The position numbers were made by a program, and so were the translations under genes. Shown here piece after piece: positions 1 through 10,009 of a stretch of DNA of 64,000 nt. Each line of letters starts with the position of its first letter. The first letter of the stretch is position 1. The notes beneath the pieces are model-generated. The model ran no database searches, was not told where the DNA came from, and saw only the letters and a program-made list of their open reading frames with translations. Origin of the DNA: Phaseolus vulgaris (Eukaryota; Streptophyta; Magnoliopsida; Fabales; Fabaceae); assembly GCF_000499845.2 (NCBI RefSeq), contig NC_023749.2, positions 39,598,368 to 39,662,367 on the forward strand. Direction: 5' to 3'.

Positions 1-1165
1 CCATTGCAAGGAGGCACTTGTTGCCACAAGTTAGGATCTTGAGTCTCTACCGAAAGGGGTAAAAATATTTTAGAAGAATTTGATGATCTTTTTCCCAAGG
101 AAGTTCCTCTTGGACTTCCACCTTTAAGGAGAGTTGAACACCAAATTGATTTTCTTCTTGGAGCCAACCTACCTAATAGGTCATCTTACAAAACAAACCC
201 CCAAGAGACTAAAGGGATAGAGAAATAAATTTCTCACTTGATGAAGAAGGTTTGGGTTCAAAAGAGTCTTAGTCCTTATGTTGTGCCCGTGTTGTTGGTC
301 CCCAAAAAAGATAGGTCTTAGAGAATGTGCACTGATTGTAGGGACATCAACAATATCACTGTAAAATATAGGCATTGATCCTGAGGCTAGATGATATGCT
401 TGATGAATGGAAAATTACTTTTAAGACCAAATTTGGATTATATGAATGGTTAGTCATGCCTTTTGGTTTGACCAACACCCCAAGCACTTTTGTGAGATTA
501 ATGAATCATGTACTACGGGATTGCATAGGCCATTTTGTTGTTGTTTACTTTAATGACATCTTAATTTACAATAGAAGTCTATATTAGCACATAGGCCATC
601 TTAGACAATTCTTAATTATTCTCAGGAAACATCGTCTCTTTGCCAACCTTGGAAAATGTACTTTTTGTAAAGAACTTGTCATTTTCCTTGGATTCTTGGT
701 TGGGAAAGACGATGTCCATTTTCATCCTGAGAAAATAAAGGATTTCATAGAATGGCACACCCCTAAACCAGTAGGTGAAGTTCGCAACTTCCATGGTTTA
801 ACTAGTTTCTATAGACGTTTTGTTTAGGACTTCTTTACCATAGCAACACCTCTTAACGATTTGGTTAAGAAGGGTGTAGCTTTTTTTTTGGGTGAAAAAT
901 AAGAAAAATCTTTTGAAAATTTAAAAGATAAATTAACACACAAACCTATTCTAGCTCTACCTGATTTCTCTAAAACTTTTGAGCTAGAGTGTGATGCTTC
1001 TGGTGTGGGTATAGGTGTTGTGTTAATTCAATGTGGTCATCCTATTGCATATTTTAGTGAAAAACTTAAAGGACCCACTTTGAATTATCCCACCTATGAT
1101 AAAGAGTTTTACGCTTTAATCCATGCCCTCCAAACAAGGGAACATTAATTGGTGACCAAAGAATT
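1..1165 (+). pseudogene. pol: Decayed Ty3/gypsy (chromovirus-type) RT-RNase H fragment
   Basis: Conceptual translation in shifting frames gives the reverse transcriptase and start of RNase H of a chromovirus-like element: a region resembling 'FPKEVPLGLPP' near 90-120, 'VPVLLVPKKD' near 285-315, '[12 protein letters not shown]' near 440-475, the polymerase motif near 546-570, and RNase H '[12 protein letters not shown]' near 990. The copy is dead. Stops occur near 226, 318 and 376 and further on. The usual YFDD catalytic motif reads Y-F-N-D (AAT at 552-554). About twenty residues that normally follow 'RLDDMLDE', including the first catalytic aspartate, are missing in frame near position 408. 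Homology stops near 1165 in the middle of RNase H. The clade (Tekay/Reina-like) is inferred from wording of the motifs. No LTR can be assigned to it, and the left end is outside the window. Confidence 0.85.
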
Positions 1166-1980
1166 TGTGATGGAGAATCATCTTTCTCAACTAAGATCAT
1201 ATGGTCAACCTTAGAAAAATACATAAGAAAATATTTGCCCTAGTTTTGTATAAATTTTTAAGTAGTATTTTTTGGCTTTATATTTCTTAGACAATTTAGT
1301 ATAGGAATGTTGAGCCTTAAGTCCACATTTAGAAACTATTAAAAAGAAACCCAATTCTCTCCAACAAGGCATCCAATGGGTGCCTCCTCCTTGCAAGAGT
1401 GACTCTTCAAGCTTATTTAAAGACTTGTTAGGCGCCTCATTCAAGAGCTCTCAAATCATTTGGTACCATGTGTCAATTACTTAATGGAGAGTTTCTTGAA
1501 CACAGGATTGTCACATGGCATGTTATGAATAAAGAGGATTTCAGAACATCAATAGTTATCTTAAAAGACTTTTAGCACTATAAATAAATGTGCTTGCCTT
1601 GTAAAACTTTAGACTTGAATAATATTGAATTTATGTTTCTAAAATTTTGAGCACATTTGTCTCCAAGTCTTTCTTTTCTAAGATACTCTTTTGCATTCTA
1701 GAAACTCAAGAAAGTTTGTCTAACCTCTTCCTTGGCTCTTGCACCTAGAAAAACGCCCCTTCCACTACTCTTTGCCATACCCATTTTGGTGCTTCCTCCA
1801 TCAAACTCCATGTCTTCTGATGCCTTCCATAAAATCCTCTAGAACTGGAGAACGAAATACATCCGGTGGATCAGAGCAAGGCTACACATCCATTTAAGCC
1901 TTCATCTCAACATTTTTGGGTTTTGTTCCTTGAGTTCTTGGTATGACCGAACCATGTTCTTGTATTTTCTTCATGATTTC
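1166..1980 (+). other. Non-coding, LTR-like stretch of unknown origin
   Basis: No protein can be read here. The segment begins with TGATGGAGAATC directly after the broken RNase H, has a TATA-like TATAAATA at 1579-1586 and pyrimidine-rich sequence beyond it, which is how an LTR with U3, R and U5 looks. Near 1930-1960 it weakly resembles the U5 of Chr-1 (a 'ttgag...gaccgaacca' motif). I could not find a matching second LTR, a clear CA end or a target duplication, so this remains a suggestion. It ends where the Sire-1 LTR starts. Confidence 0.3.
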
Positions 1981-3587
1981 TGTTGGGTTTAATAGTGCCA
2001 AAGTTCAAGAGGGGGGTTGAATTGACCTTTTAAAAGCTTCTCGCAGAAACAGTGTTTAACACAGTTTACAGAAAATAAATCGATTTATGTGAAAATGAAC
2101 AAATTTATTTTGGCACCGTTTGTGTGTTTGAAGAACGTTTATACTGCAAGGTTAATCACAAGATTATGCAGATAGATTTTCCAGATGTACACACACTGAT
2201 ATTAGAATGAAAAAACAATGAATCACAAAACAACAATCTTCAATTCCAAGCAAAGTGATTAAGGTTCAATTTATAGCTTGACAATTAATTGAGTAACCTT
2301 TACAATCAACCTGTTCCAGTGGCTTTTAACAGATTATAAGTGTTTTTCTTGAAATCAACCAGTTTTCCAGAAATTAAGAACAGTATGAACAGAGCCCAGA
2401 AAAAAACATATTTATTATTGATTGAACAAATTTATTTCTTTGCTGTTTTAACAGTTATGCAGAAACTTAAGTGCAGGGATTGAGAGAGAATGAACACAAG
2501 GCAATTATACTGGTTCACTCAACTGAGCTACATCCAGTCTTCACCTAAACCAAGGTGAAATTCACTAAACCACAATTCAAACAAACACAAATCCCACTGT
2601 TCTTGAAACCTACAAGAACTTAGGTACACTTGCTGAAAAAACCTATTTCAGCACACACACTCTTCAAGAAACCCTATCAAGAAGAGTGTACAACCAAACT
2701 TTTACAAGAAATGAAAAGTGAAACGACTACACCTGATTGAGGATGCAGAAATCTGCCTTAAAGCAGTAGAACAGATTGTTAGAACAGTAGCAGCACCTTT
2801 CACCAAGCTTTTGGAGCCAAACAAGAACAAGCACTTTTTGATTTTCAAAATCTTTGAAGAGCAGATGCTAATTCTTTGTAAATCCTCAATTCTCTTATGC
2901 AAAACTTGTTTTTACAAATGTATGATCGATGTTTAAACTCAGAAACAAGTTTTCATTTTATAGAAAACCAACTTATAACAGATTTTTGAAAAACAGTTAA
3001 AGCTGTTATAAAATGAACAGATTGAAAATAAAAAGAACAGATTTATTTTCAAAAAGCAGTTAAAGAATTTGTTATGTGAGGAGACTTAGTCAACCATTCT
3101 GGTGCAGGGGCAAAACTGAAAACCGTTTAGGCTAAACATGACACCAGAGACAAAAATAATCTATTCATTTACAGATGAACAGATTTATTTTTCAAAACGA
3201 AAACAGAAAAGCTTAACTATTTAAAACACAGTCGTTTTTAAAGGTAGAAGACTTAGTCAAAAAACATGATGCACAAAATCTAATTTTCACAAGACTTAGC
3301 CAAGGCATCAGTTTAAAAATGAATCTGTTTATTTAGAAAAGAACAAATTTATTTTTATGCAGTAAACGTGTTTTTTGTAAAACATGTGAAAAACAGTTTA
3401 AGAAACCTTATGCTTGTTCTTATCACATGGCCAAGGTAGGAGGTGAGTTACTCAGCAAAAAGCCCACTCTTAAACAACCTCAAAACACTACCTAAGACAC
3501 ACTTAAAGCAAAGCAAAATATACATGAATTGTACATAAAAGTCTTCATCAAACAAATGTCTTGAAGGGGCAGCAACCATCTTCAACA
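1981..3587 (-). repeat. Sire-1 3' LTR
   Basis: A 1607-bp LTR in minus orientation. It runs from TGTTGGGT to CATCTTCAACA, that is TGTTG...CAACA, the same inverted ends as the 1583-bp Sire-2 5' LTR. The U5 end carries the aagaggggggttgaattg motif also found at the end of the Sire-2 LTR. A polypurine tract borders it on the element-internal side. The base-rich A/T composition and 'aatctgttt'-like short repeats match Sire-2. Confidence 0.88.
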
Positions 3588-3600
3588 ATCTCCCCCTGTT
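3588..3600 (-). promoter_or_regulatory. Sire-1 polypurine tract
   Basis: On the minus strand AACAGGGGGAGAT lies immediately upstream of the 3' LTR start TGTTGAAG. This is the expected position and composition of the plus-strand primer of an LTR retrotransposon. Confidence 0.85.
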
Positions 3601-3875
3601 TGATGGAGACAAATCCCCATAGCTATCCCCATAGCTCTGTTGCTTTAAGAACTTGTACTGCACCAAATATTAAACCAGAAAAACAGAAACATTGCATAAC
3701 ATATGAAATTGGTTTAAGGTGCAGAATTTAACTTCCTGTTTCAGCTAGCTTCACCTAGCATGGTGAGCTATTTTTCTCCCCCTTTGGATTCATCAAACAA
3801 CATTTAAGCATAGGGAAAAAAATAAAACAGAAAACATAACCATAATAGTCCAGAGAATAAAACCAAATTGTTCAG
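3601..3875 (-). other. Sire-1 3' untranslated region
   Basis: Non-coding sequence between the env-like ORF and the polypurine tract, interrupted at 3876 by a solo LTR. It continues at 5074-5137 and again meets the env-like stop codon at 6157. No ORF was seen. Confidence 0.6.
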
Positions 3876-5073
3876 TGATCCTGCCGACAACTCGAACGTG
3901 AAGGAATCGCTTTGTAGCACTCTCTGTCCCGTCTACGCAACTGTGTCTTCTGCAAAATCACCCTCAGAACCTTCTCTTGGATCTCCAAACGTGACCTTCA
4001 AAACACACAGACAGCGCCTCTAGCGGCCGTTTGCACTCCGACGATCAAGTTAGACCACAGAACCACCAAATGAGAAAAACTAGTAGTGTGTGTGTAAAAC
4101 TCTTGCTCTTTTTTTTTCTCGTTTCCCCTCAATCTCTCCCTGATTCTCTTTTATGTCTCTCTCTCTGTTTCTGGGCCTAACAGAATTCTGTTATGCTTTT
4201 CTGGCATGTGTCAGAACCCTGTTATGCTTTTCTGAGACAACGTACCTCCAGAATCAGTAGAGTGTGGGTGTGAGAGTCTGTGCGTGTCTGCGCGTCTCTG
4301 CGCTTGGCTGCGCCTGTCTGTACCCTTAGTGGTACGGAGTGCACCTTTATCTGGACCGCACCCCTCTCAGATGATGACACGTGGAGGCATGCAACTCACA
4401 TCTAACCACACACGTGTCACTTACTGGAAGGGCTCTAGCGCTTCTCCTTGTGCCCCTAAGTTATTCCCTTGCGGAGTAACTTAGGATATTTCCTCCATCT
4501 GGGTAAGTCGCATACTCTCAGAAGAACGCCGGGTGTGGCTGGTCTAGGCACACTCACCAAGCGTTGCCCTCTGCGTAACGGCTCACCCTTCACGGTATCG
4601 CGCACGTAATGGGTTGAGGGAATCACCAATCACTGACTGGTTTACTAGTTCCCTCGGGCCACTCTCGTGCACGATTTCCTGAGATGTGCTCATGCGAGGT
4701 CCATGCGTAACGCTCTCGCTGGGAACCTCAGTCCTAGTTTAACTGCGTGTAACACGGGACCTCGATGACCATGCACCCGATGACTGATCAGTGCTCTATT
4801 GCCTCTCGCGTTCTGCCCCCAGGCGTTGGTCTGGGAACTGGTCTGTTGGTGGCCACTTGGCTACTGACCACCGATCACCGTTCTGGGTGATCTGTCCCCT
4901 GACCTCTCTGCCGCCTGATCTGTCGGTGGTCACTTGGTTACTGACCCCCCGATCATCGCTCTTGGCGATCGCCTCCCTGATCTCTCTGCCACCTGGTCCA
5001 CGTGTCACCCTGCGAGTGGTCCACGTGGTTCTCTGCTGCTGACGTCATTGACTACCGATGACCGATCGGATCA
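3876..5073 (-). repeat. Solo LTR of a Tat-type element inserted in Sire-1
   Basis: A 1198-bp LTR with ends TGATCC and GGATCA. The stretch 'agcggccgtttgcactccga' and the terminal TGATCCTGCC tie it to the Tat LTRs elsewhere in the window. Flanks are TTCAG (3871-3875) and TTCAC (5074-5078), a five-base duplication with one mismatch. No internal element sequence adjoins it, so it is a solo LTR, the usual product of LTR-LTR recombination. Short ORFs in it (for example 4791-5042) have no protein-like features. Confidence 0.78.
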
Positions 5074-5137
5074 TTCACCTACACATTTACAGAAATTTGA
5101 AAACTGATAAAGAAAGCATGAAAAGCAATAGACTACT

Positions 5138-6156
5138 TGATGAGAATCAAATAAAGGAGGCTTTTATTATTGAAGGAAGAGGTCATTCCTTCTAGTCTTC
5201 TCAAAATTAAAAGAAGACATAAAATAAAGAGAGGATCAAGCCTAAAGCCAAAGAAGTCTACAAGCTTTCAAGAATAGGCTTCATTTAAATATCTCTCTTT
5301 ATAGTTTCTTTTGTATAAAATTGTAAATAATATAGAATAGTGTTTAGGAAGATGCTTAGAGGAAAACCATAGATACCTCTTTGTAAAGCATCTTTAGGCT
5401 TTAGTTTAGAATTTTCTAGAAGGTGACTCTTCATAAGTCACTATAGGCGTTAGCTTAGGAGACTTTTGGGTAGCTTGTGGTACAAGCTTTGTAAGCTTCA
5501 TGACCAGCCCTTGCTCCTATAAAAGGAGGGCTTAGGTCCTTCATAATGCAGATTTGGAATTTGTAGTATCAAAACTCTCCACAAATTGGTGATTGAGTGT
5601 AGTGAGAACTTGTCTTCTCCTCTTCCTAGTCTCATCTTGAGTGCCTTGGTTCTCTCAAGTGGCGGCATTGCACACTTATCTTGGAGCATTCACACTTCAA
5701 GTGGCGTGTTCATCAACCAAGAACTACAACCACATAAGTCCTCTTTCTTCTCCATCTTCTCATTCCATTTCCGTGCCTATTTGAATTCCTAAACATGTCT
5801 TAGGTTCCTTTCTTGCTTTCTATTCGGTGTTCTTGCTTATTTTCATGTTTCAACTGGTTCATCTTCTTTTCCTTGGATTTGTTCGGTGCATTTCAGTTTT
5901 GAAGCATTTTAATCGGTTCATTTCATTTGTTATGCAATTTAATCGGTTCATTTGCATTTTTACATCTTTTAATCAGTTCAATTGGCAAGAAATGGGTCTT
6001 CCATGTGAGTTTGGTGTTTGGTGCAAGTTTTGGTGATTTCTTGAAATATAGAACATTGATCCAATTCTATTAAAAGTGCCTATTCAATCTCCAACTCAAG
6101 TTGATTCCATAGAATGTCAAAGAATCATCTCTTCTTTGCTATTGGAATCACGTCAC
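5138..6156 (+). repeat. Solo LTR with CTACT duplication, inserted next to the Sire-1 env-like stop
   Basis: A 1019-bp segment running TG...CA (TGATGAGAATC to CACGTCA) and flanked by a perfect duplication CTACT at 5133-5137 and 6157-6161. It has a TATA box TATAAAAG at 5518-5525 followed by pyrimidine-rich leader sequence, so its transcription direction is plus. The 'tataaaaggaggNct' context is shared with the Chr-1 LTR, which suggests a chromovirus-like owner, but the sequences otherwise differ. No internal region adjoins it. Confidence 0.82.
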
Positions 6157-7356
6157 TACTGATCCTTGTAGTATAACTCTTCAAGCTGGACTTGAACCCC
6201 TTCAATTTGATCATCAAGGTGTTGAAACCTTGCTTGAGTAGTCTCAAAGTATGCCCTCTATTCTGCTGTCATGACAGCAAGGCGATACAGAACTTGCCTT
6301 TCAAACATTGATAATGGCTCACCACGGTATTCTGGAGTTTGATAGGCAACAATGGCATTCTGATGGGTTGTAACAGCCTCTTCATGCACTGATTGGGGAG
6401 CAGGTGAGTCTCCTCTGATTTCTACAGATGGAGAGTTTGTCCTTTGATTTCCAGAATGCAGGAGATTGCTCTTGACCATAGGACTGATGGAGAACATAAC
6501 ACGAGTGTTCTGCAGCTTGGACAGTGTCATCCTCCATGGGAACAGCTTCATCCTCATCTTCATTGTTGAGGTTTGAGGCTCCATGTTCTGCTTGAGGGTT
6601 CTTGCCTTTGAGAACCACCCACTTGTCCTCAATTTTGTGGAATCCCATTTTTGTGAGAGTTGAATTGTCAATCTCACTAACAGCCTTGATAGGGTCGTTT
6701 CTCTCATTTGTAACATCAACACCAAAGAAATCAATCAATTTTGAAACAAGTATAGCATAAGGAAAGCGATAATCAGCCAACCTTTTGGATTTCAGCATGT
6801 GTTCATTGATAATGAAAACCCAGTTTACCTTAATCTGGTTCATGATGCAATATAGAAGGATTAAATCCTCTTCATGTAAAACAATATGATTTGTACCTCT
6901 TGGGATGAGTTGCCATGCTATAATGTAGGCAACAAGACGTGGTGTAAGGTTCAAATGACCTGCATGGAACCTGCTTATGCTCTGTGTAGGGTTCCTCATA
7001 CAGCTCTTATAATATTGCAACTTGTTGAATTCTTGAATCCTACTGGTGTTTCCTTTTCCAACTTTCAGTCCAGCACACTTGATTCCAGCCACAAAATTCC
7101 AAACATCACTTGTGATCTTCATCTTGATCCCTTTCACATAAGAGACAATGTTCCGTTAATTCCAGCAGCTTTTTTCAGTTTCTGGTGCTTCAACACAGCC
7201 CTTGTTTCTGTCAATTTTTCTGATTTCAGCCAGTTGAAATCCAACCATGGTTGAACCAGAAACTTCTTTTGTTTCAAATGGTGAGAACCGAAAATAGGTA
7301 GCCAATGTGGGTAGCAGATATTCACACAGGTTTATATTGAGAAATGAATAGGTTGG
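6157..7356 (-). pseudogene. SIRE env-like ORF, 5'-truncated and frameshifted
   Basis: Read from 7356 down to a TAG at 6157-6159. The clearest part is 7137-6480, with 'TPRLVAYIIAWQLIPRG', 'LHEEDLILLYCIMNQIKVNW' and 'FPYAILVSKLIDFFGVDV', which matches the 'putative plant transposon' or envelope-like ORF that SIRE elements carry between pol and the 3' LTR. Its role in the element is not established. The frame shifts near 7135 and again near 6500; the C-terminal part (6480-6160) resembles a coiled coil and has a TAG at 6258-6260 that looks like a former CAG. The N-terminus is lost because Tat-1 is inserted at 7357. I see no signal peptide or clear membrane segment in what remains. Confidence 0.7.
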
Positions 7357-8449
7357 TGATCCTGCCGGTTGACCTAGCGCAAGAGCGTTGCCTCGTCACG
7401 AACTTCCTCACCAGCTTGACACCATGTGTCCTCCAAGTCCACACCACAAAGAGCCTCTCTGAGAACCTGAAAAACACAGGGTGGCGCCTCTGCGGCCGGT
7501 GGCGCTCCGACGCTCAAGTCAGTAACAAGAACACCCAAAAACTGAGAGAAAACTATGCTCTGTGGAACCGTACTGTAGTGCACACAACCCTGAGCAATGA
7601 GCCGTAATGAAAAACGTACCTGTGCAAATTCTGTTAAGTTTACCTTTATAGCTAGGTTTTTTCTCTCTCCATGCAGTTACGCTTTGGACGCGTGGCTTGC
7701 ATCCAACGCTGCACGTGTCGCCATCTGGGCTGGGGTAGCAGGTAGTACCCAGCCCTACACGTGTCATCATCTGAGCTAGGCTAATTTGAGCGTCATTTCT
7801 ATATTGCATCCAACCCTACACGTGTCATCATCCGGGTTTGGGTAACTTGCGCATTATACCTGTGTAGTAACCAGCCGCGCGGCTAAGTCCCCTGTTCAAG
7901 GAGTGATCTAGCATATAGCAAGCTTTGGAACACCACCTGATGAGGAGAGTATCGGATGCAGCAAAGTACACCATCTCTGTGATATCGCTTGTCGCAAGTG
8001 GCACCCTCCTTACACCATGCATGTCCTGCTGAGGAAACCTTGCTACCAACGAATGCCCACTCTGGGAATCCTGTCGCTGGCGAGCAAGCTGTTCCCTTCA
8101 ACCCACTCGCCTTCACGCCTCATGCTGCCGCAACAATCATCTTACCGAACTTACACGCTTCAACTTACTCTTCTGAGCCTCCAGCAGCTTTAACTAAGTT
8201 TACTGGGAAATCCGGCGATGTGATTCTTGCGGCGATGTCAGACCACCCGATCTTCCATTGTCTAATACGTCGATGTCATACAAACCCGGCGACAACCGAT
8301 CATGTACATTGCAATACGCCACTTCCACGAGCGGCGACTATACTAGCTTCTGAACCATTCGTCCTTCTCTTGTCCATGTGTTCTGCTGAACACGCCCCAC
8401 ATAGTCACGTGCTGGACACGTCATCACACCCGATGACCTGGTCGGTACA
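7357..8449 (-). repeat. Tat-1 3' LTR
   Basis: A 1093-bp LTR in minus orientation from TGATCCTGCCGGTTGACC to GGTCGGTACA; read in the sense direction it starts TGTACCGACC. The same ends mark the LTRs of Tat-3, Tat-5, Tat-6 and the solo LTR at 31436. It carries the family motif 'gcggccggtggcgctccgacg' in U5. ORFs within it are incidental. Confidence 0.88.
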
Positions 8450-8465
8450 CAAGCCCCCCAGTCTT
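8450..8465 (-). promoter_or_regulatory. Tat-1 polypurine tract
   Basis: Minus-strand AAGACTGGGGGGCTTG abuts the LTR start TGTACC. An identical tract precedes the 3' LTRs of Tat-3 (36488) and Tat-5 (40582), which fixes both LTR boundaries. Confidence 0.88.
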
Positions 8466-8787
8466 GAGCTGCGACTCATTCAGCGAAAAGACTAAAGGGT
8501 TAAAATCCGGCGACCTACGTGGTTTTGCGCGTTGGTGCTCACACTGTTCACTGATTTGACATTTCACCAACCCCTTCGATCGCTCGACACGTGGACTTAT
8601 CAACGACCATTGTTCACCGTCGTTTGCGCTTCTCGCAACGTTCGAGACCCTTCAAAACTTTTAAACACTTCGCGCCACTTTACTGTTTCATTATCTTTTT
8701 CCTCTCTTCAAACTCTCGAAATGCTTCAGCGAACGCTTCGACTCCTCCAATCACCATTTTTCTGAACACTCTTTTGATCATCGAAAG

Positions 8788-9022
8788 GTAACTTTTTTAT
8801 CGCTCCCACTGATATTTGCTGCATTTTAATCGGTTTGCATCGTCCATTAACTATCTGGAGCATACGTTGTGGGATGTTTTCTCTGCTTTGCTTTTTCTTT
8901 TCTGCGTTTAGGGTTTCTAAACCCTTTCTCTGCGAGCCCCCCTTGTTCTTTCATCTCCTTCTCTTCTGTTGAGTCTCTCTGCTTACAAACTCTCATCTCT
9001 TCCCCTTTTCGTCTTCTTGCAG
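8788..9022 (+). other. Candidate 5'-UTR intron of the Tat-1 antisense gene
   Basis: Donor ATCGAAAG|GTAACT and acceptor TTCTTGCAG, 235 bp, ending nine bases before the ATG at 9031. Introns of 222-235 bp with the same ends occur at the matching place in Tat-3, Tat-4 and Tat-5. Part of the sequence ('attttaatcggtttgcatc') is also conserved between copies. Confidence 0.65.
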
Positions 9023-9030
9023 CTTCTCCG

Positions 9031-9977
9031 ATGGCTCCCTCCAAACCCTCCTCCATCTCCTCGCAACCCTCCGACGAAAACTCGTAGGGCAAACCCTTCC
9101 TCCTCCCGCGACCCCCCATGGGATCCTAATGTCCCTTCAAGCCAGGTCGTGAGACCCGCGTCTTCTTGACCCAGCCAACCGCAGCGAAACCCACCTCACA
9201 TCAGCGCAGTTGTGAGGTCCCTTCCAAACTACAAGCAACTGTACCCTTGGGCCTCTTCAGCCCTGCTGGGTGAGACTTCCTCCATCAACACCGACCGCGA
9301 CATCCTCCACCTCCAGAAAGGTGATCAGGATCACCTCTCCTTCAGCAAAGAGCACGATGACAAGGTATCTGTGCGTCCTTGTCCTCCCGGGGAGCCTATT
9401 TGCACTGATAACCTGGGGAGCGACGGCGGCCCCTTCTGCTTCATTTACGCCACAATGTTGAAGAAGGTCAAGCTCCGATTTCCTTTTACCCGCTTTGAGA
9501 GGGAGCTCCTGACCGAGCTTGACATAGCCCCCACCCAACTTCATCCCAACAGCTGGGCGTTCGTCCGGGCTTACCAGATCATTTGTGCACACTTGGGACA
9601 TCCGGCTTCAGTGGACGTGTTCCTCTACCTATTTGAGGCCAAGAACCCGGGCGATCGTCTATGGGTTAGCCTCAACGAGGTTGCTGGGAGGTCCATCCTT
9701 TCCATTTTCCAGCAATCTTATAAGGACTGGAAAGGGAAATTCGTGCGCGTTCGCTGCAACGACCGAGACCCTTCTCTCCTCGACGGGTTTCCCTTGTATT
9801 GGGTGAACAAGGGAAAGAAGGAGTCGAGCTTCAGGAAGGCCAGGGGCCCGGAAAAAATAGGGGAGCTCGGGGACTTATGCAACTTCTGGAAAGGAGTTGC
9901 CTCCTCCAACGTGACTCTGTCTACTTCCTCCATCATCGCCTTCGAGTTTCTCGAAGGCCAACTGGGCGTTCACATAG
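9031..9977 (+). pseudogene. Tat-1 antisense gene, exon 2 (PF04195-like), damaged
   Basis: Encodes the 'putative gypsy type transposon' domain: 'LYPWASSALLGETSS' near 9240, 'LRFPFTRFERELLTELDIA' near 9475, 'LHPNSWAFVRAYQIICAHLG' near 9540, 'LWVSLNEVAGRSILSIFQQS' near 9660, 'FPLYWVNKGKKESS' near 9790. The function of this domain is unknown. The N-terminus is broken: a frameshift near 9050 and a TGA near 9168 separate the ATG at 9031 from the open part (9212-9977). The exon ends at a splice donor, CACATAG|GTTTGT (9978), at the same codon as in Tat-3 and Tat-5. Exon 3 is absent; the intron runs directly into the end of pol near 10010, so a deletion has removed the second half of the gene. Confidence 0.8.
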
Positions 9978-10009
9978 GTTTGTCCATAAGTCTTTGAGTT
10001 CCCCTAGTT

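Larger units (their letters stand above)
1981..7356 (-). mobile_element. Sire-1: 3' part of a SIRE-type Ty1/copia element
   Basis: Read on the minus strand this is the env-like ORF, 3' untranslated region, polypurine tract and 3' LTR of a SIRE (Maximus) lineage element, in the order known for that lineage. Two foreign solo LTRs sit inside it (3876-5073 and 5138-6156). The upstream part (LTR, gag, pol) is missing: at 7357 the element is cut by the 3' LTR of Tat-1, and no continuation was found inside the window. The LTR shares its terminal 'cccaaca' and the neighbouring A/G-rich motif with Sire-2 at 46969, so the two are related copies. Confidence 0.85.

Noticed and set aside
4284..5042. Several ORFs of 66-83 codons
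   Set aside because: They fall within a solo LTR, overlap on both strands and have no recognisable domain or conservation with other LTR copies.
5138..6156. A host gene promoter suggested by the TATA box and pyrimidine-rich leader
   Set aside because: The perfect TG...CA ends and CTACT duplication show it to be an LTR, and no coding region follows.
6886..7254. 122-codon plus-strand ORF
   Set aside because: It is the antisense shadow of the SIRE env-like ORF, which matches a known protein family.
7344..8495. ORFs of 60-168 codons on both strands
   Set aside because: They are inside the Tat-1 3' LTR and its border; the longest (7989-8495) crosses the LTR end.
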